Shown one piece after another: positions 43,713 through 56,430 of a stretch of DNA of 64,000 nt. Under the pieces are notes generated by a model that made no database searches, had not been told where the DNA came from, and saw only the letters and a program-made list of their open reading frames with translations. Position numbers and translations under genes: made by a program. The stretch is from Tetrapyrgos nigripes (Eukaryota; Basidiomycota; Agaricomycetes; Agaricales; Campanellaceae): positions 248,001 to 312,000 of the forward strand of contig JAACJM010000088.1 in NCBI GenBank assembly GCA_013368315.1. The letters run 5' to 3'. Every line of letters starts with the position of its first letter. The first letter of the stretch is position 1.

Positions 43713-45265
43713 GTAGCAGATCCACCCCATATACTATACAAAGTTCTATAAAGACTTTGTAACCATTCCTACTATGACGAGCTTAGTACCGCCAGTGCAA
43801 CTCAAGGGCAAGTGAAGCCCCTATTCATGGGCAAGGAATGCATAGGCTATACAACCCAGACTCTAGCACTAAATGATCACTGGTTTAGAAATGGCACCAT
43901 AATTGGAGAAATCAGAGGAAAGCCCTAGTAACTGACTATGTCCAAACTAGCGGTATAACAAGCGATACCTTGCTTGTAAGCAAAATAGAAGGAATAGTCT
44001 TTTGAAAGGCAGTAACAATAGAAAAGTAGGACAAAGTATATATGTACGAGTTCCTAGAAAACTCAGCTTTCACATGGTACTAAAGGGATGGACTAGTGGT
44101 GAAGGAATAAAGCCTAGGGTTCATTACCACCAGTACGCAATCTAAGGAATGAGTCATAATGAGAGAGCCCCAAAAGGGTAAATGTATTTCCGAATGCAGC
44201 AGTAAGATCAGCAAGATGTGTGCCTGATGACTGAGGCATTCTCGTTGGTACAAGTGTGACTACAAAAAATATGTAGGACCTTATAGAGAGCAGGACTCAG
44301 CTATAAGAAAAACTATACTATGAACTGGCAGTATACTAGGAATGGGGTCTGTTGACACTAAGCCTATAGTAGCGCCAGAAAAACATAGGAGGAGGAATAA
44401 GCAAGGACTATGCAAACCTATAACGACTGATTGGCGGTAAAGGAATGTGAGTCATACAAGTGGAGCTATGTGAGTCGGAATGACTATGGCCACCAGTTCC
44501 AGAAAGGTACTCTTAGTCAAGAAGGATGAAGTGAAGGGAACATAGAAAACCCTATTAGTTTTAGATAATATTCTACATTTCCCAGATACCCTAATTAGAA
44601 AGTACCTACTTAATCTAGTAGTACGGACAAGCATGGACTGATGATTAGACTAATATTTCTGTTTTTCTTATGTACCTTTTAGCGGACATTAAAAAGAAAT
44701 GTAGAACTGTATAGTAGTAGCTGCGAGTAGTATAAAAGGACTAGATATTTCTCGTAGTTACTCAAGCCACATACGTAGAGTATCAGGACCACAGCAGCTC
44801 TAAGTAAGAGGGCATGAAATACAGACAAAGCTTCTTGAAAGCCACGTACTGTAGAGTATCGGTCATCTCACTAGCACTAGCTGTAGAGACTGCAAAACAT
44901 GGACTACGCTTCTACCAAATCTACCTCACTTGCATCGAGTATAAACATAGTGTGTTGGAATCAATAGTGTTGAATCAAATTTGTTGGTTTTGTGTGTGTC
45001 CTCGGACTTGTGAAATTGGTTATAAGGCATTTGGGCCTACAAATTGTGAAATTGAAACTGTTGGTTTATATCTTTGTGGACTTGTTATAGTCTTTGTGTG
45101 TGTTTAACTTGTGTGCACTCATGCAAAACCTTACCAAAAACCCCAAAAGTCCTTGTAGTACAAGTGAACTGTTGAGTATTCTGACTACTCGGAACACTCG
45201 CACTTTACAATTTGTATAAAAGTCTTTAAGTTTGTGTTTCTTCTACACTTACGCAAAAGACACCT
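43713..45265. other. Right remnant of the unidentified insertion
   Basis: About 1.55 kb, AT-rich, no gene. It contains AGTATAAAAGGACTAGATAT (about 44729), comparable to GTATATAAAGGACTAG at 36780 on the other side of the TIR element. That weakly suggests an LTR-type promoter. It is bounded on the right by the Plavaka reading that resumes at about 45270. Confidence 0.4.
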
Positions 45266-45269
45266 ATTA

Positions 45270-48200
45270 CCGGGTGGGGAAAGAACCATGATGTCTGGAT
45301 GGGTTTGAGGATTGATGGAATCTTGGATGCGCCGTAAGTCATATGATGTCAAATTTACATGTACTACTTTGTGCCGATAGATGCAGTTGTTTACAAAAGT
45401 TAATGCACTGTACTCAGCTCATGAAAAATCAGAAGAGGCGTCCTTCTGAAATAGTTGACAAAGTATGTAGTGCTTCAGCCAGGGTATAAAGTCCTAAACT
45501 GCTTTGAGATACCAATTACTGAGAATTGAACGCACACTTACTGTAACCACAGGATCAGCCTGATGTTCATGTAGGAGTGTGACGAGATCAATGAAATATC
45601 TCTTCCCTGATGCCATGGCGTACAGTGCATCAGGATCTGTCTTTAGTAGTGGTTCTTCTTCCCAAGCAGCTACCGACAACCTGGTATGGGATTGAAGAGT
45701 CCTCTGGCACTCTTTCACTTTGCACAAGCCATGAGCCCGATGCTCCTGCTTGGATATGGAAGCCTTGCTCTCATGCTTGTTAGTCTTTTGGTATAGGCCT
45801 TCAGGGGTTTTATGTTCCATCTCGCCCTAGGTAAAATGCAATAATCAGGACAATGTTGGTATAATTCAAGAAAAAACATACTATCTCACTATTAAAGCTG
45901 TCCAGTGTGCCATAATATTTCACTGCCCAAGAATAATCGCCAAGAGAATGTGTTTTTACTGTGTTATTGTTGAAAACCTTGACTTTGGACAAAGGAGCCT
46001 GGCCACCACGTCTAAGTCATGCAGCTTTCTCATGAGGTAACTCAATGGTGCGAAAATCCTGACTAGTCTTCTTGGCAAAGAGACGGAATGTGTCACTGAG
46101 GGCTTTGGTTGCAACTCTGAAGGATTCGATGGAGGTGTTGGTGTGGATGCAAAGTTTTGCATGAGAATGAAAAACATTACAGTCAAATGTAACATCCTGT
46201 ATCATGCAGTCATGTCAGCCTGGCAAAAGATCCTCAATGCAAGGTAACAAGCACTGGAAACGGGTCAGTAATAATCACTGTGGTCAGAGGTCACTCGGAG
46301 AATAGCAATGTAATCTCTGCCTGTGAGTTTCTTCAACTCAGAAACATTATTGTGAAAACGACAAATCACACCACAGCCAAATGTAGGCACTTATCAGAAT
46401 CTAATAGGAGAATGAGAGGTCTAGATTGTGAAGAATGAAAGTGAGCATGTACTGTTGGTTAAATGCTGTAACTGCATCACCTTTCAAGGAATATAGGATG
46501 CAGACAGTGTGAATGATGAAATCTTTGCATTTTCCAACATCCCATTCGTGTAACTTGTCTGGCATGAGTAGTTTGAAGATGTCAAAGCCAGTGTCATCTT
46601 TTAGACGAGTAGAAAAGGTGTTCTGAAAAAGGAAAACAATAAATAAAGTGAGGGAAGTAGAGAAATGATCATACGTACTTGTGTGCTTGTGTAAGAACCT
46701 TCATCTCAAAGTCACTTGATGGCTTGACTTTCAACACTGTGACTGCCTTGAAAAATGGAGGCCTGTGCTGTTTTGACCTTGTTTCAGTGATGCTCATCAT
46801 CGACTCTGCAGTTTGTTGCCCTGTTTGCCAGATCTTGCTTGAGTCCAAGCAGATACTGCAACAAATGCACAACCACTCAGCCAGAAACTTGACACAGGCT
46901 ATAAGGACCCTGAAATTTAGTTTGAGTAAACAGATATATTTACTTTTCCTTGTAGTCAGCAGGAAAAGTTGTTGAAGGATGCCATCAACACAGGTGACCT
47001 CCAAGCCATTGAAATAGGCATCCAAAAGAACCTTGTCAAGAAGAAGCAAATACACAGCTTGGAGCACCTCACAGTTGAGGAAGCGCAGGACAGCATCAGA
47101 GGGATTTTCACCTTACTCTTGAAAATATACATCTAGTGACACATTTTCAAAATAAGTAAATGATGGGGAAATGAAATAACACACACCAGGGATATATGCA
47201 AGATGATGAGCAGTGTAAGCACTCTTGGACAAATTCCCAATGTACATGTAAATCAGCCAAAGGGACACAGTTCCAAATTGCACAAGATGAGTCGAGTCTG
47301 ACCATAGCATCAGCCAGACAATGACATTCTCGATGTGGTCTTCTCCAGGACCTGGCTCAGGCAACTGACAACATACTTCCTCCTCAATTTCCAAAGCCTG
47401 ATCAGAAGTGTATGTCTCCCCATAAACACGCTCAATTCTCCCATCAGGTCTCTCATGAAATAACTTGAATGGTTTCAAGTGATAATCCAGAAAGACCTCC
47501 TCCTGGAAAGAAATTTTGATTGCGTCCATAGGCTTGTGGTGCCAGATGTTACCAATAACAAAGGCAGGAGCCTCAGATTTGGAAGGAAATTTCTGGCTGG
47601 CAAGGGGCATTGGGTATCTTGATGGTCCCTTGGTGCCATGCATCAGGTGCAGCAAACAGGAATGGAAGTGTCGGCAAATCTGGAGTGTCAATGGTATCTT
47701 CAGCTCCCATGAAGTTGTCCATTTTATGGTAGACCTGTCCTGCATTAAATGACTGGAGGTCATTGGGATTAAAATTGGGGTGGCAAATGACATTGTGAAT
47801 GAGACTGATCATGGCTTCTTCATTTGTCTTTGGAAATTTGTAGGCCCAATCTGCCAGGAGAAACTCTGAGGCAGAGTCAAATGGTGTGTAGGAGTTGCTT
47901 TGGAGTGGGAGTGGAGAGGGATAGGGTGGTGATTGGTCTTCATGAGGAAGAGATAGTAGAGATGGAGGGTTGATGCACGATAATTGATCTTCATAAGGTT
48001 CCTCGAACTCATTAGGGCTATTGTGTTGCCCAAAAACTCGCTTTTGGTTTGGAGTTTTGGCATTATTTGCAAACGTAGGGAGATCAGCAACGTCTTTGGT
48101 CATTTTCATGGCATCTGGGTCACGGGAGGGAAGGCTGTTATGGTAGATGCAGAATAAACCAGCAGAGCTCAGCTTGGTTTTGAAAATGATAAGAGAGGTG

Positions 48201-48700
48201 GGTTCCTAAGAGCTGGAAAAGCTGCTAAATGGAGACTGAGATTGTTCATAATCTTCATAAGGATTAGGAATGGGTGTGGAGGAGTGGGATTGTTGTGAGG
48301 GTTCTTCAAACTGAAGCGTCTCTCCTGGCAATGCACTTGGTCTGGGTGAATAGGCTCAATGATGTTTGACAAGAGCGCTTTGGTCAGAAATAACAAAGTC
48401 ATCTCTATATCTTGCCAGAGCCTGCCGTTTACGCCTTCCAGAGGTGTTAGAAACGTCCAATGAGTCTGCCAGTGCAAAAGGCTGTTCTGCAAACTTTACA
48501 ATGTATAAGTAAGGATTATATGCAATAGTTGACACATATAGTTACTTAAAACACACCTCTGGAAATTCTGTATTGTGTGCAGCTACCATATCCTCCTGTA
48601 TCTCCTCCAATAACACATCTTCCGCTGCATTTTGGTGATTTTTGAGGATTCGTTTGGTGGTAGAGCTGACTTGTTTACATTGAGAGCAATGATTAGTGAG
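45270..48700 (-). pseudogene. Plavaka-type transposase, N-terminal and central parts
   Basis: Minus strand from about 48690. It starts with CSQCKQVSSTTKRILKNHQ (a relic C2H2-like N terminus) and LADSLDVSNTSGRRKRQALA with RYRDDFVISDQSALV. It continues with SASEFLLADWAYKFPKTNEE, AGQVYHKMDNFMG, KPMDAIKISFQEEVFLDYHL, KPFKLFHERPDGRIERVYGE, WLMLWSDSTHLVQFGTVSLW and LIYMYIGNLSKSAYTAHHLA. Then come a decayed DD region, TNTSIESFRVATKALSDTFR, SLGDYSWAVKYYGTLDSFNS, MEHKTPEGLYQKTNKH and finally VNLTSYDLRRIQDSINPQTH with PDIMVLS at about 45290-45370. The order matches Plavaka proteins throughout. Stops, frameshifts and lost splice sites show it is dead. The C terminus continues at 36735 beyond the nested insertions. 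Confidence 0.8.
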
Positions 48701-48862
48701 ACTTTACTCATTACTGAAGTTTCCAGCACCACAGAAGAGGCACTTTATTGATAGGACTCGAGGAGTATCAGATTCACAAAGAGACAAGGGGCTCAGTCAA
48801 GTCACATGTGCGTATAAAGACACCATTTTCCATCTTGCATCTTTTGACTTCTTACCACCATC

Positions 48863-51454
48863 ATGTCCTCACATCATAGCTCTACCCAGCCTACACCTGC
48901 TCAGCATTGTTGTTTTGCAGCTGCAACACCTTCTGGCAATCATTCCAGCACTTAATCACGCTCTGCTCCTTGACCACAGGTCCAAAACCATGCTGCTGTC
49001 CAACCTCATCCAACTCAGGCTGGGTCAACAACTCACCCACCTCTGGCTCCTACCCAATGTCACCACACTCCAGCTGGACCAAAACGACAACACCCTCTTC
49101 AGAATGCCCACGACACACCGCAAATCAATGAAAAGGAGCAGAAGAAATTTGAAGAGTTCTCAACAAAGGCAAAGGTGGAGTCCAAGAAAGGGAGAAGGTA
49201 ACATCCTCTCTACCTGGCGAATAGCATTACTGATGCCTAATGTGTTTTTAGTCACTACAGCGTTCTCAAGGTTTACCAGAGAATGGGTCAATACTTCATT
49301 CGTGCTGTTGACATGTTTAGGTCACCCCATGCTGTCCTTTTTGCTGCCCTTGAGGACTTTATTCACCAGCAATACATCACTGCTCAAGAAGTGCATGCAG
49401 CTCTCAGTTCTCATCATTCCAATGCACCTCAAGAGGAGGAGATGGTAGATGAAGACAAGGAGGAGGAGGAATTAAGTGAAAAGTGTGTATATATGTGTTT
49501 TATAGTACAGTATTCTTTGCATTGACATTGTTTTTTCTACTCTCTAGAGAGCTGGAGCAGTGGGAACATGACCTGAAGAGTTACACCCTGCTGCTAAAGC
49601 GCTTTCCAGAGCTCAAGACTCACCTGGAGGGGTGCTGTGAATACAAAGACAATGAACTCCTGACAATTCTCTGCAACGTCGTAAGTTATTTCAAGTTTCT
49701 CATTTTCTTCTAAAACACCTTGCTTTTCTTGTTGCAGATGCAAGCTAGTGCCATGGAGGCTCGCACCAACGACATGAAGACCCTCAAGAAGGACATCATC
49801 ACATGGATCCCAGCAACTTTAGTCGGCAGCAACTCGTCCCGAGTGTCTTGAAGGCTGACTGTGGTATTAACAACAAACAGATAACGATGTTGCTCATGTC
49901 CTGGCAAGACGCACCTGCATTCTGGGTGGAGTGCAAGGATGATGCCGGTGTCGACCAGTGAGTGGTATTTATTTGCATCACATTACACATTGCTGACTGT
50001 TTCTGTAAACTTTTTTTCAGATTTATAGATGATGTACAGAGCGGTGTCATCCTGCCGTTACACTCATTCAACTTCCCCACCTTCCTCCTTGACTTTACAC
50101 AGTATGATCCAGCATCCATGCTTGAAGGCATGATGCTGGGTCCATTACTTGTTGCAGCGAGTTCCTGTCATGTCATGATCTATCCACCTTCCACTAAATT
50201 ATTTGCAGGGCACCAAGGTGATACTCACTAGTCCAAGCTCAGCTCTTGAGCCCCAGTTGGTGAAGACACAAGCAGGGAACGCAAAGCTCTTAGGCATACA
50301 CACTGTGACACCAGAATTACTCACTTACCATGCATGTCAAGTAAATTTTTCTTTCTCTCTCTCTCTCTTTTCATTGACTCCAGATTCGTTTCACCCTCTG
50401 CCCTCTTCAATCCTGGTCCAAGAAGGATGGCAAGTTCAAGCTTGACACTTTCTACAATGCTCTCATTCACAGCCTGCACGCTGCACCTCAGGCTTGGTTG
50501 AAGAAGACCTTTAAAACCCTCAACTGGTGAGTTCTGTCAAGAACAGGTTCAGATAGGGACTGGATGCCTCTCAGGCCACCACACAGGAGCCAAAGACAAA
50601 GGAACAAGGCAAATAGATGGTATAAGTGAGTAAGCCAGTACTGGGCCAGAGTCTACATAGTACTGAGGACAATGCTGAGCAGTATGGATCAGAGGGACAG
50701 AAGTGGACAGACTAGAGAACCTAACTACAAAGCCATGTAGTAAATATACAAAAGTGCGAAGCTAGATCAGCAGGTATCTGATGGAGACAACCATAGGATG
50801 ATAGTCATGTGTCTAAGTGATGTCAATATGTGCAGTAGAAGCAGATATGATCTGTCAGTCAGATAAATGATGTACCAAAGAAGATAGAAGCCATAGGTAC
50901 CAGGAGATGAGATCTAGAACAAAAGAAGTAGAAGGAATGTAGGACAGGGTCTGGAAGTGAAGACAGGAAGGGATTCATGACAAGTTCCACCTTTCCATTT
51001 GTTCTATTTCTCATTTTTATTAATCTACAGAGAGATTTTTGGTCCACAAGATGACAACAACGACAATGACGAACTCAACAACAATGACATGATGCTGCTC
51101 TTTGAGCACTTCAAGATGTATTCCAATGATCCTCCTGCCACTGAATCTGCCAACTGTTCCACCACTACCTCCACTGCTACCCCTGCTTCCAGTATCATGC
51201 CTACGACTCCCTCTGCAAATCCCACTGCTGCTGGTGACACTGATGCCCATGCTGCCAACTCCTTGGATGCTCAAGAGTCCAAGCATCTCTTTGACAATGA
51301 CGATCAGCTGTTCCATCCTGATGATACTCAAACCCAGCCTGAACACCACTTCTATGATGACAGCCTCCCACAGTACAGAGATGATTTTTATCAAGACCAC
51401 ATGGAGCAATATGAGGAAGAGGCCCAACCGCTTACTACCCAGTGCTCTAGTTGA
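48863..51454 (+). pseudogene. DUF6698-like Agaricomycete gene, broken
   Basis: The N-terminal part is Ser/Thr/Pro-rich (from MSSHHSSTQPTPAQHC) and contains TAA and TGA stops near 48953-48977. Good exons follow: VYQRMGQYFIRAVDMFRSPH, AVLFAALEDFI, ELEQWEHDLKSYTLLLKRFP and LKTHLEGC. A frame change occurs near 49840, then QITMLLMSWQDAPAFWVECK, SGVILPLHSFNFPTFLLDFT, MLGPLLVAAGTKVI and ELLTYHACQ, then KLDTFYNALIHSLHAAPQAW. An acidic tail ends in QCSS at 51452-51454. The shape (crystal-like N region, 'GP-S-S-A', 'G...T-Y...Q-x-R-F', 'F-Y-N') fits the DUF6698 group. The last join spans about 500 bp and gives a stop if spliced at the visible sites. Function unknown. Confidence 0.55.
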
Positions 51455-51989
51455 AGGCGCATGATGTCAGATGATGAAGATGAAGTCCCCGTCTGAAACA
51501 TGCATAATAAGAAGCTCCGTTGCTAGTTCTTCTCTTTCACATTAATTTTCTCTTCTTTGCACTTGTGCTTTCTCATTGCTTTACTGCTTTTGATGTTCTC
51601 TTCTGTAACTATGCACGTATTACCTGACTGTATGTTGCTTGCTGCTTTGTATGACTGCCATTTTGCTATTAATAAACTCTGATGCATTTTCTTTATCTGG
51701 CATGAGCTACCTAAGCAACAATGACTGCTCTTTTACTTCTAAGCTTCATCATGTCAAATATCCTTTGCCATGTGTGACAACCCCCTGATCAACGCCATCA
51801 TCCACGATAATCCTCACCATTCCTGACCAACCCCATCACCCCTGATCAACTTGTTGCCATTATGACAGGGATCTGACAACGATGATATGGGCTGGAAATG
51901 GGCTGGTCAACCCAGAACAAAAGATACAATGTTCTGGTAGTATGGCAGGACATGAACCCAGATAGTGGGGGTGATTTGTGGGGTATATG
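51455..51989. other. Spacer
   Basis: The 3' flank of the DUF6698-like gene. A loosely repeated CCCTGATCAAC/CCTGACCAAC motif occurs at about 51782-51850. No gene seen. Confidence 0.45.
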
Positions 51990-53178
51990 ATCCAGAGAGG
52001 AAGGTGGCATTGCCCTTAACTGGGTGGAGACAAGGGGAAGCAAACTGCTAAGCTTGGTGTGCAGTTCTTGCCTTGGAAGCTCACTAGCAAAGCATTGTGG
52101 ACTCAGCCAAAATCCACAAGATCCTTGAATTGCTATGCCATGTTGACGAGACCTCGGATGGAAAGGACAAGACTATTATCCTCTCCCAGTTCACATCCAT
52201 GTTGGATTTGATCCAGCCATTCCTGAAAGACAAAGGCATCCAATTTGCAAGATGTGAACTCTAATCTTTTGCTGAGGTATCAGCGGACAATCTATTAACA
52301 CATTTTGGTTCATGCAGATGACAGGTCCATGAATTCGGTTGATAGGGAGAAATCCATTGAAGCTATCAAGAAAGATGATCATGTCAAGGTCATTCTCATA
52401 TCATTCAAAGCTGGTAGCACTGGTGCATGCATGGACATCAGTCCTGGTTCAATTATTAAATAGGTATTCACAGGCCTTAACCTAACCACCTGCAACAATG
52501 TTATCCTGGTTGATTTGTGGTGGAACCCTGCGCTCGAGGTCTGTATCATAGTAGCATGTGGCTTATGACTCTCGCTGAAAAATTTCCTCCTTCAGGACCA
52601 GGCTTTCGATCAAGCTCATCGCTTCGGCCAACTCAAGTTGAAAATTGACGTGACAGTGGAGGATCGCATGCTCAAGGTCCGCATTTCAGCCTTTTGTTGG
52701 TTTCACAATAAAATTGATGTATCTCTTCCCAATAGCTTCAAGACAAGAAACGTGAGCTTGCATGTGCTGTCCTCAGTGGTGACAAGATCAAAAATATGAG
52801 GCTTGGCTTGGATGACCTGATGGCCTTGTTCTGACCTGGTGCAGGCAACAAAGACAATGACAATTAGGTCTGTTTGCAATGCATTTACAAAACCTAACGA
52901 GAATCTGTCAATATTCTTTTGCTCTATCTTGGGCTAGTCATCCTCAAAATCATCTAATGGACTGTATACTAGACGCAATATCTCCATATATCTAGGCACA
53001 CAGTAATAGACAACACATCTTGTATCCTTCTTGGCAATAGTGCTATGTAGACATTCTTACATGCATTCTGTCAGATTATAAGACACAATTGAAGGTATCG
53101 CAACAACAAGCCATTCGTTTAGGAGATGTATCCTTTTGTGAGGATATTCAGTTATGATTCAAACGCTTTCTGTGGCAT
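51990..53178 (+). pseudogene. SNF2-helicase end, copy 2 (CpG-decayed)
   Basis: Collinear with 22427-23625. Differences are mostly CG to TG/CA, for example ACTCAGCCAAAATCCACAAG for ACTCGGCCAAAATCCGGAAG. The first donor site GTGAGC has become GTGAAC, 18 bp are missing near 52638 (the DVNIYK codons), and a CGG codon has become TGA in the last exon (about 52831). The 56.57-kb copy shares that TGA, so copies 2 and 3 are more closely related to each other than to copy 1. Not functional. Confidence 0.85.
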
Positions 53179-55189
53179 GGTCAAGGTCTGCATTTCAGCC
53201 AAAGACACAGTAATTATATAAATTGTAGGATAATCTTAAGGTTAGCTTTTTATAAAGCCACTGCCAATTAACCTACTGCTACGATGCACATTCAGCTGAC
53301 TAGATCTCTGGGCTGAGAGCTATGGACTGAGGTCTATAGCTCTTGAGGCTCCTCAACTCAGCTTTGGACAGTAATTCAGCTTGGACAGCCACTTTCCAAA
53401 TTGAGCACCCACATTACATATTACACTTTAGTAGTACAGTATTGGGCCGTTGTACCATCGTCGACTCATAGTGATGCTTGCATCAGGGCTGGTCAGGGTC
53501 AGGCACAGACATTATTATTCATTATGTATGTATAATACTGGTACCATATGCCCTAGTCCTCAGCAGCCTCCAGTCTCTTCATCCTCTTCATTGTCAAAAC
53601 ACTTCAGGAGAGTTGGCTCATGTTCCTCCTTGCTACTCACATGAGGCCAGGGGCATGGTGGGGATTGTTGCTGTAGTGCACTGTGTCATATTTATGCTTT
53701 GTAGATGTTGTATGCTGGACAGTAAGCATTGGAAAGTCAGCCAAGTAAATGTAGAGAGAAAAGTAATGAAAAGATGCACCCATGACCATTATGCCTCGCA
53801 GTGCCCACACACATCCATAGCCCAGGTTTGCTGGGTCTGTGTTCGATGAGGGAAAGGCCATCAGAGGTCTACATGGCAAAAAGGTCGGTATAAAAAGCCA
53901 AGAGACAGAAAAGGGAAGCAACTCAAAGAAAAGAGAAGAAAAAGACAGAGAAAGAATTCACCACCACTCCCCTTTGCCCCAACACACTCCCTCCCTACAT
54001 CTATGACAGGCTTAGACCCACTCCCATCATTAACCCCATGCTCTGGGTGCTCCTTTGCCCATTTAATCAACTCCACTTCTCCAGGATTACTTCCCCCAAA
54101 CAGGATGATTCCATCATACGAGAGGTGGCAATGGCTAATAGAAAAGAGAGTGTTGCTTGGGACGAAGGTGCCATAAGTATTACAAAGGCCAAGCATGCTG
54201 GAGGCAGTATCTTGAATGAGAGAGGTCCTCTATACAACTGGATCTCCATTGTTGTCCTTCATGGAAGCAGGAGAAGAGTAGCAGGGATGTGCTGGTGGTT
54301 CAACAATGATGATGTGTCGTCGTCAAATTAGCGTCAAACAGTTCCTCCCATGCATTTTGTGGGTGCTTAGCGTGTCATCTTGAGCTTTGCTTTGACTTAT
54401 GTGGTACCTACAGTGGGTTTTAAGCCTCAGAGAGGTTCAGGATAGGGCCAAAGTATGTATGAGCACTACCAGAATATTTCTTGAAGCTATCGGTTGAGTA
54501 ATGTGCAATATACTTGCCAATTAATGTAAAACAGTCATAAAATGGTTAATAACGGACATTCATCTTGAATTAGGGGTATGATGTAGTGATCTTAAAATCA
54601 CCAAAAAAAAATGGGGAAATGTTGTGAATAACATATAAAAGAGTGATTGGAAGGTATCCAACCATATTATGGACATCTGAGAGTGATAGAACCTTGAAAG
54701 CACTTTGGGATGCAAAAACCACAAAAAAGTGATAATCCAAAGACTCAAAAGCATACATTACTTGCCCGACTCATCTGCATATATTGACACTTGATACCAA
54801 GACCCAGAGCTGAATCCATATACATGTAAAATCTTTATTTTGGAGCTCTGGGTGTGATCTATCTATCTATCTGTGAATGATTATTGATTTAACGTTGAAC
54901 TATACATGTGGCAACCTTAGCTCAAGTTTTTTTTTATACATTGGACACCATTTAGAGTGCAGCAGGCACCACACATTCACCCATATGCATATATTTGGGG
55001 AGAATATGCAACGATGGAGCACAGAGCGAAAAAGGGACCATGCCTGACCCGACTCCGATTGCCATGGGAACCAACACTAGCTATGGATTTCCGATAATTA
55101 TAAATCTGAGTGGGTACTCTTAATCATATCCTCTTTTGCTGGGTATGATGATAACCTCTGGAGGCCCAGTAATGTCATTATCTAGGTGG
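53179..55189. other. Unassigned repeat-like DNA
   Basis: About 2 kb without a clear gene. A minus-strand stretch at 53930-54200 reads SYDGIILFGGSNPGEVELIK with WAKEHPEHGVNDGSG, which is protein-like but has no start, splice or family. A four-copy ATCT microsatellite lies at 54857-54872. Everything else is AT-rich and opaque. Confidence 0.4.
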
Positions 55190-55640
55190 GTGCCCAAGCA
55201 GGGTGGAAATTCCCAGTGTGTAGTGCTCCCTGCTGACAGCATCCTTCCACCAAACTCTCTCTCTGTTTGCTTATGTACCATTTACAGATTGTACACATGT
55301 AATTCATTTCAATAATACAGAAGCGGGGCAATATATAGTAGCAATGGCGGGTGCACAAGGAGGGCAGAAATATTCCCATGCAGGGATCATCCTGAGCCCA
55401 AGCGCTTTCCAAATATCCCAGACCAGCATGTTTACAGTAGACCTAAAAGCAAGCTCAGTTAAGCTCATGTACCATTACTGACTTATGTACTAATGCAATT
55501 TGTAGGTAGTATGGCAATATATATAGCAAAAATGGCACCGTGGCAGGCATAAGCAGGGTGGAAATGTTCCCATGCATGGAAAAGCCCAAGCCCAAGCATA
55601 TCCCGAATAACCTGAGCCAGCCCAGGGATTTCTGAAAAAT
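55190..55640. repeat. Diverged tandem repeat, unit about 195 bp
   Basis: Two adjacent units share GTACCATT, a GGCAATATATAG(TA)GCAA-type block (about 55328 and 55512), a CAAGGAGGGCAGAAATATTC / AAGCAGGGTGGAAATGTTCC block and CCCATGCA(G/T)GG (about 55375 and 55568). A partial third unit starts near 55191. No coding signal. Confidence 0.6.
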
Positions 55641-55722
55641 CCGATGGCAGCCTGGTGCCGAGCTACGCCTAAGATGGCATTTTCCAAGAGGCAGGAGGCT
55701 GGTCCATGAGCTAGACCACTGA

Positions 55723-56430
55723 CACAGTAGGGCGCAGAGCATATTTGCCAGCCATTTTTGTGCATTCTTAAATGACGGATAGTTCACACGATTTTGGGTG
55801 AGATAAAATCCATTGTATTTACTGCTAAAAAACCAGGTCGCAAAAGCTCAAATTATGTGCTTAAGCTTTTCCATGCTAAACTTTTTATTCATTCGTGACC
55901 AAAAAAGGGAAGTAAATAGTATTCCAGTTTTGATTTGTAAGAAAATGCGCAAAAGGTATGATCAGTATTTGTGTGCCGGATTCCGGTGAGTAAAATGAAT
56001 TCACTGGGGCATACGAACTTAAATTACCAATTTTTCTCAACAGCTGGGCATACTCCATATGGAATATCAGCCTCAAATCGGTGCCATATGGAGTAGGCCC
56101 GGTGCCAAGCAAAAATCCGTCATTTAAGTTTGGATTTTTCCCATCCGCATTGCTTTTCCTTTTACTCGCCGGAATCCGGCACACAAATAGTGATCATACC
56201 TTTTGCGCATTTTCTCACAAATCAAAATTCGAATACTATTTGCTTCCCTTTTTGGTCATGAATGAATAAAAAGTTTAGCATGGAAAAACTTGAGCACATA
56301 ATTTGAGCTTTTTCGACCCCTTTTTTGGCAGCTAATATGATCAATTTTATCTCACCCAAAATTGTGTGAACTATCCGTAATTTAAGAGTGCACAAAAATG
56401 GCTGGCAAATATGCTCCGCGCCCCGCTGTG
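55723..56430. mobile_element. 708-bp foldback element, CACTA-like MITE
   Basis: Nearly the whole element is one inverted repeat: the left arm 55723 to about 56060 pairs with about 56082-56430, with roughly 85-90% match by eye. The ends are CACAGTAGGGCGC and (inverted) CACAGCGGGGCGC. TGA flanks both sides (55720-55722 and 56431-56433), a 3-bp duplication as in the CACTA superfamily. The centre holds a perfect ACTCCATATGG / CCATATGGAGT pair. No coding capacity. Confidence 0.75.

Noticed and set aside
55885..56184. Pair of similar open frames on opposite strands
   Set aside because: They are the two arms of the foldback element read on both strands, not genes.
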